A DNA stretch of 64,000 nt, taken from assembly GCA_028023455.1 (NCBI GenBank), contig JAQFVV010000017.1, forward strand, positions 2,299,001-2,363,000, in the 5' to 3' direction. A model generated the notes under the pieces. The model did not search any database. It had not been told where the DNA came from and saw nothing but the letters and a program-made list of their open reading frames with translations. This stretch comes from Epiperipatus broadwayi. Its lineage: Eukaryota > Onychophora > Udeonychophora > Euonychophora > Peripatidae. How positions within the stretch are numbered: the stretch's first letter is position 1; every line of letters begins with the position of its first letter. Position numbers and translations under genes: made by a program. Below, one piece after another: positions 48,341 through 59,692 of the stretch.

Positions 48341-49264
48341 TTGAATTTTAAATAAAATTACATTTGAAAAAAGAAAAATGAAGTTGAGATTATTTCATAA
48401 GTTTAACCCTCAATGATTACATGCAATTTGTAATATAAACACTAGAATCAGTAAAATAATACCATTCTTTATAATTATTTTATTGTATGATTGTGGTTCC
48501 AAATGGGTATTTAAAAAAAGGAAAATAAATAAAAATAATTACCTAAAATGTTTTATCTGCATTATTGTTAGCCTTTCTAATTTCCCTAAAATACACTGTG
48601 ACCTTTTCCTCTAAGTAAGGATTTGTAAATAATCTTTCCAAGCAGTGAATCTCCACTGCTGGTTTAATTTTTTTTATGTAAAACAAATGAGTTTTAAAAC
48701 ATTTAACTTTATCCATACTGCTTGTTTGCCACTTTTTTGATTTATTTCATTGACTTAATCATTAAAAAGTCTCAAGATATAAGTATGGTACAGAGAACCT
48801 GATACAAATAAACCAGTGATTGGAATTTGGGGTGTTCTCAAAGTAATCACAGTGCTTGTAAGATCTCATCTTTTATTCAAATCTTGAAATAAAAATTCTA
48901 TATTTTCCATAAATCTGTTTATATATTATTTTTGCAAAATATTTGTGAAATTTTTTTTTTTGGTGAGAATATGATGATTAGACTCAGATTTTATTTGAAA
49001 ATATTTGTTCTTACATCAAGATAAATGTAATAATGTAAGGCAGGAAGTCCTACTTTGCTGAAAAAAGAATGCCTCTATAACTATTGCAGTTTTTTTTATA
49101 ATTTTAAAGCATAATTATAAATGGAATTTTGAATCATAATTTTATTGCTTTATTAAATCTTATTTTGGTCTTAGAAATGAGGTTTGTTTCATTCCAAATA
49201 CATTTTTATTAGCAATTGTGAAATAATAAAAAGCTATTGTTTTTTACACACCAAATATCTAAAT

Positions 49265-49663
49265 CAGGGGTCCCCAACCCTATGCCTGCGGGCACCATGG
49301 CACCTGCAGACCATTTTATGTGTGCCCACCACTATCTGAACAAGATAAAAAATTATTTATCTAATACAAATAAATTTAATTTTTAAATTTTTTTATAAAT
49401 TATTGTATTATATTGAAATCAAATTGTAGGGCATACTGTACTTTTACAGCGTAAAAATATAGACATTAATTATATGTTAAAATTTTAATTTTGAAATAAA
49501 TATTTTTTTGTACATTATGTGTATTATTAACAATATCCAACTATAAATTTACATTGAAAAAATAAATGGTGCCCGCAATCTGGTTGAAAAAAATAAATGG
49601 TGCCTGCCACCTAGCCGGTCTTATAGAATGTGCTCTTAAGTGCAAAAAGGTTGGGGACCCCTG
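49265..49663. mobile_element. hAT-type MITE with 8-bp target duplication
   Basis: Terminal repeats CAGGGGTCCCCAACCC and GGTTGGGGACCCCTG. Flanks atctaaat (49257-49264) and gtctaaat (49664-49671), 7 of 8 identical, as expected for hAT. Inside, two diverged copies of 'aaaaataaatggtgcc' near the right end. 399 bp, no coding. Confidence 0.92.
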
Positions 49664-49678
49664 GTCTAAATGATAAAG

Positions 49679-49680
<2 letters not shown>

Positions 49681-49713
<33 letters not shown>

Positions 49714-49858
49714 CTCTTCTCCTCCTCTTCTTTATTTTCTTCATCTTTTTCTCCTCCTCTTTCTTCTCTTCTTTTTTCTTTTTCTTCCTCTTTTTCCTTC
49801 TACCACTCCTCTTCTTCATCTTCCTTTTTGTTTTCTTCTTCTTTTTTCATTCTTATTA
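49681..49858. repeat. (ATT)n followed by polypyrimidine tract
   Basis: About 30 bases of ATT repeat then about 145 bases of almost pure C/T. It generates Ser/Leu/Phe and Lys/Arg/Glu-rich spurious ORFs on both strands. Confidence 0.95.
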
Positions 49859-50076
49859 TTAAACTGTTTATTAAAATAAATACTTACATTATATTCATTC
49901 ATTTAAATGCAGATCTTCTACTAAGTCTGAGTTGTGCTTTTATATAGAAGGAAATTTTCACAAGAGTTTATATAAACAGAGCAAAACTCTCCATACAGTA
50001 TTGTCACCTGTGCTAAACAGAGTAATCAATGGATGCCAGAAGGCTTGTGCATAAAATCCCTATCTAATGCCTACTC

Positions 50077-50135
50077 ATCCAATATCCCCAGACTGGTTTC
50101 TGGCTTGTGGCCTTCGTCAGTGAGGAGCTTTGGAT
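50077..50135 (-). ncRNA. hammerhead ribozyme, type I (HR-A left arm)
   Basis: Minus strand: CUGACGA 50120-50114; A, GGC/GCC stem II with loop CACAA, A; GAAA; ACCAGU; GUC. Stem I UCCUCA/UGGGGA plus AUCCAA/UUGGAU (50135-50130 with 50082-50077). Confidence 0.76.
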
Positions 50136-50426
50136 CTGAGAGCACTGCATCTAGATCTTAGGATCTAATGCAACCCTCTAGCAACCACCTTTTATCTCTA
50201 CTTAACTACAAAACTATGAGAATGAAATTGGAAAACACAAAAAATATTTTCAATCTAAGCTCAATAGCTTATATAGTCATATGGGTCTGAACTCAGTTCA
50301 GCACCCATACATTTTGGTGTCTTTGGCTCTTTTACAACCATAGCCACCACTATCCTATTAGGCAGGATTGGTGTTAAACCATTAAGCATCACATGATCAC
50401 ATTTCCTATACTAGCAGTGCTCTCAG

Positions 50427-50485
50427 ATACAAAGCTTCTCACTGACGAAGGCCACAAACCAGAAACTAGTCTGGGGATATTGGAT
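50427..50485 (+). ncRNA. hammerhead ribozyme, type I (HR-A right arm)
   Basis: CUGACGA 50442-50448; stem II GG/CC with a longer loop; GAAA 50462-50465; ACUAGU; cleavage after C 50471. Stem I UUCUCA/UGGGGA and AUACAA/UUGGAU (one mismatch). Confidence 0.74.
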
Positions 50486-50860
50486 GAGTAGGCATTAGAT
50501 AGGGATTTTATGCACAAGCGTTCTGGCATCCATTGATTACTCTGTTTAGCACAGGTGGCAATACTGTATGGAGAGTTTTGCTCTGTTTATCAACAATTAA
50601 TGTGCTAGTATAGGAAATGTGATCATGTGATGCTTAAGAGTTTATATATTTATATATTTTTTAATCTCAAACATAATACAAAATCTGCTAATGATTATAA
50701 ATTACATTTCAATAATATGGTAATTATATAATAAAAATATTGATTACATAATATTATATACTCATATATATTTTTCTATATGCTAAGTTATTTATTTTCT
50801 TTTTTCTCCTCTTTAATAGGTTTTTTAATTTGAGTTTTTATCTCTGATAAAATAGCCCAA

Positions 50861-51115
50861 GCAGTTTACAAAATTTCATGCCCTACCAATGGATGTAGAG
50901 CCGAATATTATGGAGAGACCCATGCCAACATCACTATTTATACAGGAGTGCTCTAAACAATACTGAAAACTAATATATATTCTTTGAGCACCAAAAAACA
51001 ACAGGACATGTGTTTGAACACATTTTGGCCAGGGAACTGTGCACTGAATGTAATGATATGAAACAAAAGATAAAAAAGACATGCTTTATTGCAAATGACA
51101 ACTATGCAATAAACT
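50861..51115 (+). pseudogene. GIY-YIG endonuclease fragment, type 3
   Basis: Frame 1 gives AVYKISCPTNGCRAEYYGET (GIY half VYKI, YIG half YYG) from 50861. After a stop, frame 2 continues FEHQKTTGHVFEHILAREL, then TCFIANDNYAIN, which resembles the later part of the same domain. The CxxxGC insert between GIY and YIG separates it from the two other GIY-YIG fragments in the window. This arrangement is typical for retroelement-borne GIY-YIG nucleases; the parent family is not certain. Broken by at least one frameshift and stops. Confidence 0.6.
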
Positions 51116-51503
51116 GAAAAGAATTGTGCTTTGCAATCTCCAGAATATGGTCAATATGAAAGTAAACTTTGAATAAATTTTGCACAAATTACTACCAAGC
51201 TTCACTTAAAATCTAAATGTAAGCTGACACTCCCAAGATGGGCTATAAATATGGAGACCTAAGTTTCCTGAAAGTGCTAAGCCATATAATTCTTTTCTAA
51301 TAATACTAAGCTTCAGTTTTTTTGCATAAAGCAAAATTAAAACTTACCACATGAAGGTGAAGTAAAAACAAAGAGTTTATTTCTGTATAATACTGCAACT
51401 TTTTAATTTAATAGGAAAATTATTGAATAATATAGGAACATGGTGATTTTTAATTCTAGTTCTATATTTATTACAATATTTTGAAACTATTAATGTATCT
51501 GTA

Positions 51504-51816
51504 TAAATGCAATTTATCCATTCTACTTAGAACACTTTTTAGCAATAACCTTTTACTCTACATATATGCATACAAATCTTACATTTCAACTGTCATGCAG
51601 TCTTCTTCAGAGCCACTTTTAAGCCACTTTTACTTTTAAAAAATTAAAGTAAAAGTGGTTCTGAAGAAGACTGCAAGACAGTCGAAACATAAGATTGTGT
51701 ATGCTTATATGTACAATAAAATGTTTTTTGTTAAAAGGTATTCAAAATGGATAAATTGCATTTATATAAGTTATTACAACAAAATAAAGAAAGTGGTGAA
51801 TTTGGTAATATTACTG
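51504..51816. mobile_element. HR-D palindromic element with 12-bp target duplication
   Basis: Mirror arms 'taaatgcaatttatccattcta' and 'aatggataaattgcattta'. Flanked by aatgtatctgta at 51492-51503 and 51817-51828. HR-D motifs at 51584-51610 (minus) and 51661-51687 (plus), about 50 bp apart, head to head. Confidence 0.88.
51661..51687 (+). ncRNA. hammerhead-like motif (HR-D type)
   Basis: CTGAAGA, extra A, GACTG/CAGTC with loop CAAGA, GAAA. Downstream ACATAAG can pair with CTTAT..GT before a UA, a possible stem III. Confidence 0.45.
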
Positions 51817-51829
51817 AATGTATCTGTAG

Positions 51830-52920
51830 TTCTTAAACACATCTTAAATTGTTTTATATAAGGTTCTGATTACCTCTTTCACTTTATACCTTTTTTCTAT
51901 ATTTGCAAAGTTAAAATATTTTTAAAGATGGTTTTTATTTGTAAACTTATATTTCTAATAAATAATTTTAAAAGTGTGAATATATAATCAGAATAAAAAG
52001 TTATTCATTAAACTAAAATGTTGAAAATGTATCCCAAGAGAACATTAGGGGTTATCACAAAAAGTGCACAACTAACAAATTAAGAAAAAAGATTATGATA
52101 ATCGTATTGTTGTAATTAATTGTAAAAATAAGTAATCTGTCACATGCATTTTTTGTATCTTCTTTAAACCTCTTTTAAATGAATTAAAATAATACTACAA
52201 TCTGTTGAAGATATTTAAAAATGGAGGGTTAATTGCTAAAATTGTTATTTATATAATTTAAAATTTTGTAATGATATAAATACTCCAAAATCTTCATCTG
52301 AGTCAAGCCACTATGAAAAGGTATTTTAAAAGAAAATATAGATAAGGAAGGCAAATAAAGAATTACAATTTTATAAAATTTTGTTTAATTGCAACAAATT
52401 TGCATAAATGATTTTTAATAAAATTTAAATATTAGGGCTGAAAATGAACATTGAATTATCTTGTCTGCTCCCTACCATTATGTGGAAATATATTAAATTT
52501 ATTAAGCACAAGCAGATGATATAATAATAACGTGAAAAGCTAATATCTGATTGGCTGTCACATAATCATTTTTAAGGTGCATCTCTCAAAGGTTTTAGCT
52601 TTCATGTTATCATTATATGGAGTATCATTTTATATGGCACCTGGGATTTACTGAATAGAGAAAAAGATAAAGCAATATCAAGCCCCCATTGTGTTTAAAA
52701 CAATTTCTTCATAAAACAGGTAAAAATAGTTATTGTCATTGCTATGGCAACAAATGTGAAAATGAACATTAGGTTCGCTTACTATTTTCAATGTCTGCTA
52801 GATGAATATTTCAAAATCCATATAGTAACAAAAATAAAATCACTGCTATAGATTTACTGTAGAGATTCTGTGAAATTAAAATTTAGGAAACCAAAGAAGT
52901 GCAATAAGTGCATGTCTATG
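51830..52920. other. Non-coding stretch
   Basis: No gene. 52545-52610 shares the 'tctgattggctgtca' repeat with 37720-37800. Confidence 0.5.
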
Positions 52921-52931
52921 TAAAAAAAATC

Positions 52932-53495
52932 ATCAAAACACCACATGACCATCATTCCCTATGTTTTCGCAAGCTGTTATTAGCAGTAGCAAATTCTCCA
53001 TACAGTAATGTTACCCAGTGCAAGCCTTAATACTGTATGCTTTGCTGCTACTAATAACAGCTTGCGAAAGAATAGAAAATTATGATCAAGTGATGTTTGG
53101 TGATTTTTTACCATTCCTGCCTAGGGGATGATGGTGACTAAGATTTTTAATAAACCACGGACACCAAAATGTATAGATGATGTACTGGGTTCAGACCTAC
53201 ATGACTATACAGGGAAATGATAATGGATTGAAAACATTAATTGTGTTTTTATCTTGAGCTCCTAACTTTATACTTAACTAAATAGGTAAAAGGTGACTGC
53301 TGGAGGGTTGCATTAAATCTAGGTGCAGTGCTCTCAGATCCAAAGCTCCTCAATGATGAAAGCCACAAGCTAGAAATTAGTCTGGGGATCTTAGATGTGT
53401 AGGAACTAGATGATTTTATGCACAAATCTTCTTGCATCCATTGATTACTATGGCTTGCACTATATGGCACTACTGTATTGAGAGTTACTGCACAT
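52932..53495. mobile_element. HR-A element, nested or rearranged copy
   Basis: Begins 'acaccacatgaccatcattccctatg' then 'aaattctccatacagtaatg', followed by a short inverted end (52995-53105) and a longer right arm ending 'ggcactactgtattgagagtt'. The core at 53352 reads AUGAUGA, with GAAAUUAGUC, so it is inactive. Confidence 0.78.
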
Positions 53496-54204
53496 CTATG
53501 TAAAAAGATCTATTCTATGATTCCAGTCAATCTAAAGAAAGGTCAAATGAATAGAACCTTTTACTTATAAACACTAGACAATTCATCTTTTAATTTTAAA
53601 ATTTAAATATTTTCTTATGGACGATGTTATCCATTGCTAATAGTAAATTTAAGTTATTAAATTTAGCAAACCGATTTAATTGAAACATTAATTATTCTAG
53701 GTGAAATTCGTGAATTTAAATACGTTATATTTTAATGGGTTAAAGAAAATAAAATGTCAGTTTAGATGTTAAATTTGCTTGTTAACTTTATTGTAAAATG
53801 GAATGATGAATACGACTGTTCCAGCCTGAGTTAAACGAAACTACAAGTTACTAAAAAAAATATTTTAAGCAGTGAAATCTGGTCTTTCCTAGGTTAAGAG
53901 AATTACAAGCACAGGTTGCAACAATTATTTTACATTATAATAGAAAGATTATACAAGTAATTCTGACCTAAATTTTACATTTGTGAATTTTAAAAGATGA
54001 CATTTAAATTAGATGATTGACGTAAAAGTTAGAAAAACTTATTCAAAACAAGTTAAAAATGTAACAGTAATCAATATTCAAATTAGACGCATGCATGCAT
54101 ATATTAGCTACTCAAATATCGAATGATAAAATTTATTACTAAATTTCTTCTTTCCTGAGCCAATGGAATATCTGGTAAAATGAAAATGCACACACACAAA
54201 CACA

Positions 54205-55140
54205 AAGTAGTTTTTAAAATAATATTTAGCTTTATTACATCTCAGCATGTTTTCAATATATTTTTACTATATCATCTTCATGGCATATAGTGGCGTGATT
54301 AAATAGTTCTTTATATAAATGTTTGTTTAACTGTTTGTATTCAATTTTAATTTAAAATTGAATATTTAAATAGCCCATTTCTTTGAAATGGGTACATTTT
54401 GTTAACAGTCAAAGTGTCACCAGCTATTTCACATGCTTCTTTAACTTCTGCTTCCCATCCTCTCTCTGTGTGTATAGTATCTCTGCTGTTATCATCTCAA
54501 CTCTATGATCAGTACTGAAGTGTGTTTTTGTCTCTGAGGGCTCTATGGTATAAATATCTGTGTTGGGCATGTCTTGCTGACAAATTGGCACCTGACTCCC
54601 CATAATATGCAGCATTGCAAGCAGATTGTCTGCACTTAAGTCTATAGACCACCTGATGTCCAATTTGTTTGGTATAGTGTCTTTAGAGTTATTGATTAAC
54701 TGGTAAAGGGGAATGGTTTGAAAGCTTATATTATTTATTTCACATATATTTTTTAGCTTATGTGCAATCTTTGGAATATAAGGTAGGCTTATCCAGTTTT
54801 TAGCTTCCACTTGGTGGTTGGGGTGAGGATTTATTTTTTTACAGAATCTCTTTATGGTGTTTATGATTTTATTATGATTATATCCAATATTTCGGAGGTC
54901 ATTTGTGTATTGTTTAATGTTGTTCTATTAACAAAAAAGAAATAAGTGTATCCATTTTAAAGAAATAGGCTATTTAAATATTCAAATTTAAATATTCAAA
55001 TTAAAATTGAATATGTGAACAGATAATTAAACATTGATATAAAGAACTGTTTAATCACACCATTATATGCCATAAATATGATAAGTAAAAATATATTGAA
55101 AGCATGCTAGACAGTAATAAAGCTAAATATTATTAAAAAG
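54205..55140. mobile_element. Penelope-like copy between inverted arms
   Basis: Arms of about 170 bp mirror each other: 'aatatttagctttatta' (54222) with 'taataaagctaaatatt' (55116), 'tcaatatatttttacta' with 'agtaaaaatatattga', and 'ttaaatagttctttatat' with 'atataaagaactgtttaa'. Between them lies the minus-strand ORF 54424-54924. Penelope-like elements are known for terminal repeats that can be arranged in inverted orientation. Each arm has an ATGAAGATGATATA...GAAAAC-type motif reminiscent of HR-D. Confidence 0.72.
54424..54924 (-). pseudogene. Penelope-like element, RT-nuclease linker fragment
   Basis: A minus frame of about 166 codons opens after a TAG near 54925, so it is open well upstream of its first ATG (54810). 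It reads NNIKQYTNDLRNIGYN, then a basic stretch ending IKRFCKKI, then NWISLPYIPKIAHKLKNI, a block typical of the region after the Penelope-type reverse transcriptase thumb. PLYQLINNSKDTIP follows; INNSKDT recurs in the fragment at 30731-31075. Past this point no GIY-YIG motif follows; the last 80 residues (MLHIMG..., DIYTIEPSETKTHF) are unrecognised. The RT catalytic part is missing. Either a decayed copy or one whose nuclease was replaced. Confidence 0.6.
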
Positions 55141-55309
55141 CTACCTTTTCTGTGTGTTTTCATTTTATCAAATATAAAAGTACAGTAGTTTAAATTAATA
55201 TACTGCAATTATTTTAATGATAATAAGCATATATTTTAATTGTGTTTCAAATGTTATAACATGTCTTGTTTGGAAATGGTGGTAGATTTTATTGGAAATC
55301 TCTTGTTTA

Positions 55310-55748
55310 AAACCACTAAATTATCACATGTTTATCATTTTCTATGCATACACAAGCTGTTAAATCAGTGGCAAACTCTCCATACAGTAGTGCCACCTAG
55401 TGAAAAGATACCAAGATGGATAGGTACTGAACTGAGTTCAGATCTATATAACTATACAAATGAATTATCTTTGGATTAAAAATATTATGATTTCATCTTG
55501 GCTTCATAGCATTCTAATTAATTATATAGGTAAAAGGTAGCTGCTACAGGGCTGCATTAGATTCAAAGATCTAGGTGCAGTGCTCTCTAACCTGAAACTA
55601 CTCACTGATGAAAGTCAAAAGTTAAAAACTAATTTGGGGATATTGGATGAGTAGGCATTAGTTAGAGATTTTATGCACAAACCTTCTAGCATTTACTGAT
55701 TATGATGGCTTGCACTGAGTGGCATTACTGTAAGGAGAGTTGGTTACT
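55310..55748. mobile_element. HR-A element
   Basis: Starts 'accactaaattatcacatg', 'acacaagctgtt', 'caaactctccatacagtagtgcc', truncated left arm, full right arm ending 'ggcattactgtaaggagagtt'. Core CUGAUGA at 55605-55611 is intact but GAAA is changed to UUAAAAA. Confidence 0.8.
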
Positions 55749-56155
55749 ATTTAGATCTCTTGATTATTGATATTGCTGCAATGCATGTACTAATTTGCTG
55801 TTTGATTATTTGAATATATGTGTAGTTGAATATATCTCCCTTACATGATTATCAGTGATCAATAACGATGATGATGGTTATATAATATAATTGAATATTA
55901 GTTCTTAAGGGAGTGTATTTCCAGAAGAACTCCTTCATATTTTTTAGAATATACATTTTTTAATGTGAAATAAGTTTGTTAATGAAAATTGTGTAGGCAA
56001 CATATTTTCGAAGTAAATTTTTAAAAGTTAATAAAGAAGTTGTAATTAATTATAATAATTAAAGGTTATGTATAATTAATTCATAGTAATTAATTCTGCA
56101 TAGCATTTCAACAGTGTGAATAATCAATTTTTATTTAGTTGTGTTTGTAATATAT

Positions 56156-56291
56156 ATTAAGGCTATAACCTTAAGACCATGCGCCTAGATGTTCGTCTTT
56201 TAAAGTTTAATCTTGTGTTAAGATTTGTAAAGATTCCTACTGTCACATCTAGGTGCATAGTCTTTAGGTTATAGCCTTAATATATATTACT
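56156..56291. repeat. Palindrome, about 136 bp
   Basis: 'atatattaaggctataacctta' mirrors 'taggttatagccttaatatata', and 'gcgcctagatg' mirrors 'catctaggtgc'. A diverged half copy lies at about 59775-59850. Confidence 0.85.
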
Positions 56292-56699
56292 TATGTAATG
56301 AGTATGTGCTTAACAAATTATTAATTAGTTATATTTGCAAAAATCTAAAAAAGAAGATTCTAGATAATTCTGTGCAGATTTTATTAAAAAAACAACGTGG
56401 AAGTAGGATATGTAGTTTTTTAATGATAATTTTAGTAAAAAAAAATTTTTTATTTTTTTTTATATTAAAAGAAAAAATGTTCATTAATGTTTAAGACTTT
56501 TACAATGTATTTAATAAATTTAGTTATATATAATTTCAGTTTTTATATTTATTAAACAATTACACAATTATCATTATGCAAAACTACTTTTAATTATCCA
56601 TTGTGTTTTTTAAAAATAATCACTTTTATTAATTTGTAACAAAAATATACAAATAATAATATGAAATATATATTTATGTTTGCTTTTAATATATATATA

Positions 56700-56995
56700 T
56701 TTGAACACAGACTTTCAAGCTCCCTTGAGCTATCCACTTTATTTTATATAACCAATACATATGACCACATATATGTAAAGAAAACCAGCACTCATCAGTT
56801 GGATCAGATTATCATCTTTCACACATGCATATATAATCAGTGCTCAGTTTATAATAAGATAACAAATCCAAGACTTTAATCGACAGGCTTTAATCTTCTC
56901 TACCCTCTAACTTGTCAGCCATCCATATTATTGAAAATATGATGATAGGATGCTCAAAGTTCATATTGATGCTGATATAGTTGTCATGCCCATAT
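56700..56995 (-). mobile_element. HR-B arm, ribozyme 3' half deleted
   Basis: 'aaaccagcactcatcagttgg' at 56782-56802 keeps CUGAUGA and part of stem II, but the GAAA part is deleted. The rest follows the HR-B arm to 'gaaaatatgatgataggatgctc'. Confidence 0.65.
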
Positions 56996-57124
56996 TGACT
57001 TTGAGTGACTCTGACCCTCATATATAAGACCTTAATATGTCCATTCAAATACATGGAAGAGGGATGGGCAGAATACAGGCTGAATATGTAATATTTAAAT
57101 ACAAGTGTATTGTCTATGTTGTAC

Positions 57125-57530
57125 TTAATGTAATTAGAAGGGATTTTAATTCAGACTTCCAACCTGCTTACAGCTATTCACTTGATCTTATACAAAGGCT
57201 ACACATGACTACATACATGTGAAAAAGACAAATAATTTTCAATATACATATTTCATGCTGAACTAGCATTCATCAGTTGGTCCAGGTCAAAATATCCCAC
57301 ACATATAAACAATCAGTGCTCAGTTTATATCATTAATAGCAAATCTTCAAACTTTAATGGACAGGCTTCAAACTTCCACCCTGCAAACTCTTCAGTTATC
57401 CATATTATTGAAAATCTGATGATGGAATGCTCAAAGCCCTTGTTGATGATAATCTTATTGTCATACCCATGTTGACTTTGAGTCACTCTGATTCCTTAAT
57501 ATGTCCATTTAAATAAATAGAAGAGGCATG
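57125..57530 (-). mobile_element. HR-B arm with preserved core
   Basis: Runs from 'aatgtaattagaagggatttt' through the ribozyme to 'aaaatctgatgatggaatgctcaaagcccttgttgatg'. Confidence 0.72.
57246..57285 (-). ncRNA. hammerhead ribozyme core (HR-B copy)
   Basis: Minus strand: CUGAUGA 57276-57270; stem II AUGCU/AGCAU perfect; GAAA 57254-57251; stem III AUA/UAU with UG loop; A17; CCAA with UUGA (one mismatch). The outer stem I is weak. Confidence 0.6.
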
Positions 57531-57599
57531 GTCAGAAAACAGGCTGAATTTGTATTATTTGAAGACAAATATAATCTTTATACCTGAACTTTAGATGTA

Positions 57600-58110
57600 A
57601 TGAGATGGAATATGAACACAGATTTTCAGGCTCCCTTCGGCTATCCACTCTGTCTTGTATAACTGATACACATGGCCACATACATGTGAAATGGATACAT
57701 AATTTCCAATATACATATTTTGTGCTGAACCGGCACTCATCAGTTGGTCCAGATCATCATCTTCATACAAATATATAATCAGTGCTCAGTTTGTATTAAG
57801 ATAGAAAAATCTTCAAACTTTAATTGGATATAATTCAAAATCTTTTTCAACCTCAACTCTTCAGTCATTCATATTATTGAAAATCTGATGATGGAATAAT
57901 GCTCAAAACCCTTGTTAATGGCAATATTGTTGTCTTACACATGTTGATCCCAAGTCACTCTTATACTGATGGGTGTTGTATTAGCATGAAATATGTACAT
58001 TGGAGATCATTTATCTTATAGTCATATTTATCAGTTATACAAGGTAAGAGTGAATAGCTGAATCGAGCATGAAAGTCTGTATTCAAATTCTCTCTAATTA
58101 TATCAAAAAT
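57600..58110. mobile_element. HR-B palindromic element, decayed
   Basis: Left arm minus core at 57740 keeps CUGAUGA and a GUGC/GCAC stem II but has lost the G of GAAA. The right arm at 57966 reads CUGAUGG...GAAA. Ends near 'attcaaattctctctaatta'. Confidence 0.7.
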
Positions 58111-58182
58111 TTTGATATACATATTATATTTGTATTCAAATATATACAGTATATATATTGTATTTTTTATATATATGCACAA

Positions 58183-58217
<35 letters not shown>

Positions 58218-58219
58218 GC
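58183..58219. repeat. (AT)n microsatellite
   Basis: AT run interrupted once by TTAT; source of Tyr/Ile repeat ORFs. Confidence 0.9.
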
Positions 58220-58908
58220 ACAAGTTGTATAGATCAATCAAATTCAAGTACTACCTTATTTTGGTTTTCTTCTTTATGAATGTTGTAGCATCAATATTTG
58301 AACACAAATTCTATTAAGAATAATATTTATTTTATTAGGAAAAAAAGGAACAAATAACTGGTTTATTGAAGTTTAGCTTTAAAATTGATGAATCTATGCA
58401 GCAGCATATTTTCTCCAATAATAAGTTGATTGTTTTTAATTATGGAAAATAATATATATATATATATTTATGATTTTGTAACCAATGGCCAACTTATGTA
58501 GGGCCTATACCATTTGCAGTGCGGTGTCAAAAATATTTTGGCAAAAATCTGCCAATAGAAGTTGCTGTTTTGGACACATTTTGGAAAATATGGAATATGA
58601 ATCAAGTGAACTATTTTTAAATTTTATGTAAAGAGCATACAGATCCTTAACAAGTGTGGGGTCTTATTTCTTTGAGTGTAAAATTTAATTAATGATGTAG
58701 TTATGTTAGTAAATGTAAACCAAGCCAGATTTAGAGAAAGAGTATTGATTGTTTAAAAATAAATGTGATTTATGCCTGTGGAGCAGTGGCTTTGAGAAGT
58801 AGCCTCATGGTGTTATTGAGAGGAAGTAATAGTTGACTGAAAAAGTCAATTGAAAGTTTTACAATAAGTGCAAAATGATCGGAGAAACTTATAGAAAAAA
58901 AGAAAGCC

Positions 58909-59373
58909 TTAAATACAAATCAATATTTGGACAGTAAAATAATGGTCTGCGATACAAGAGATTGTTTCCCATAGTTCATTTTGTGTAATTGCTTCATATA
59001 ATAAAGCTTTTGGGAAATGATATAATGAGCATTGATTATCTGTTACTGCGAGTACTAGCGATGTTGGTGAAAAAAACCTGCGAAAAGTTTCAAATAACAT
59101 ACAAGGCACTGTATCATTGAAACGGTCCGTCACATTTTCAAGCATTTCTTTTGTCCAGATTGTGGCTGGGGTTTGACGTTCCTCTTGAGTATGTAGATCT
59201 AGATTTTTTATATCATTTGTATTTGTTCTTCGGAAATGCGGTATTTGGGTTGGTGCTGTAATATTGCTGTTGCTTTTAAGTATTTTTGCATACAAAATAG
59301 GTGATGTTGAAACTAATGATGTTAATTTCGTATTGGTGCTTAACTCGCTCACGCTTGACTGGGCAGTAGCCAT
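58909..59373 (-). CDS. Unknown 154-codon ORF
   Basis: I do not recognise this protein. The ORF has mixed composition rather than AT-driven low complexity. It opens with MATAQSSVSELS in a good initiation context (A at -3, G at +4). The first 60 residues are Ser/Thr-rich and polar. The middle has TPATIWTKEMLENVTDRFND followed by TFRRFFSPTSLVLAV, and the end has hydrophobic and aromatic residues (YHFPKALLYEAI, LWETISCIADHYF). No signal peptide or clear membrane helix. It could be an intact single-exon gene, a first exon, or part of an unknown repeat. A palindrome lies just upstream (59460-59692). No introns or poly-A signal can be assigned. Confidence 0.35.
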   Translation of the reverse strand: MATAQSSVSELSTNTKLTSLVSTSPILYAKILKSNSNITAPTQIPHFRRTNTNDIKNLDLHTQEERQTPATIWTKEMLENVTDRFNDTVPCMLFETFRRFFSPTSLVLAVTDNQCSLYHFPKALLYEAITQNELWETISCIADHYFTVQILICI

Positions 59374-59459
59374 GATTTGTTATTCTGACTCAAGTCAGTT
59401 TTTTTTTTAAAAAAAGATATGAATGCACACCGATATTTTCTTTAAAAATACTCTATTAT

Positions 59460-59692
59460 TAAACAACTTAAAAAATACAAAAACAATAAATATTTTATTT
59501 TTATAAATATTATTTACATACATTAATTTTCTATATCTTCCAATTATTTAACAATACCCACTTTCCTTCTTATTTTACTAAACCTTTAACTATATTTACA
59601 TAATTGGAAAATATAGCAAATTAATGTAAGTTTGTAAGAAGTATTTATAAAGATAAAATATTTATTGTTTTTATATTTTTTAAGTTGTTTAA
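59460..59692. repeat. Palindromic element, about 230 bp
   Basis: 'aaacaacttaaaaaatacaaaaacaataaatatttta' mirrors 'taaaatatttattgtttttatattttttaagttgttt', and 'cattaattttctatatcttccaatta' mirrors 'taattggaaaatatagcaaattaatg'. No ribozyme core seen. Confidence 0.85.

Larger units (their letters stand above)
49978..50640. mobile_element. HR-A palindromic element with ribozymes in both arms
   Basis: Left block 'agcaaaactctccatacagta' mirrors right 'tactgtatggagagttttgct'. The left arm is full length, including 'aggcaggattggtgttaaacc' and ATCACATGATCAC near 50388. The right arm is shorter. Both arms retain a hammerhead (50077-50135 minus; 50427-50485 plus). The arms share the CUGACGA variant, so they arose as one inverted unit or were homogenised. 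Confidence 0.9.

Noticed and set aside
49541-49947. Lys/Arg/Glu-rich and Leu/Ser-rich ORFs on both strands
   Set aside because: Products of the ATT and polypyrimidine tract beside a hAT MITE.
53345-53385. Hammerhead in the HR-A copy
   Set aside because: AUGAUGA instead of CUGAUGA.
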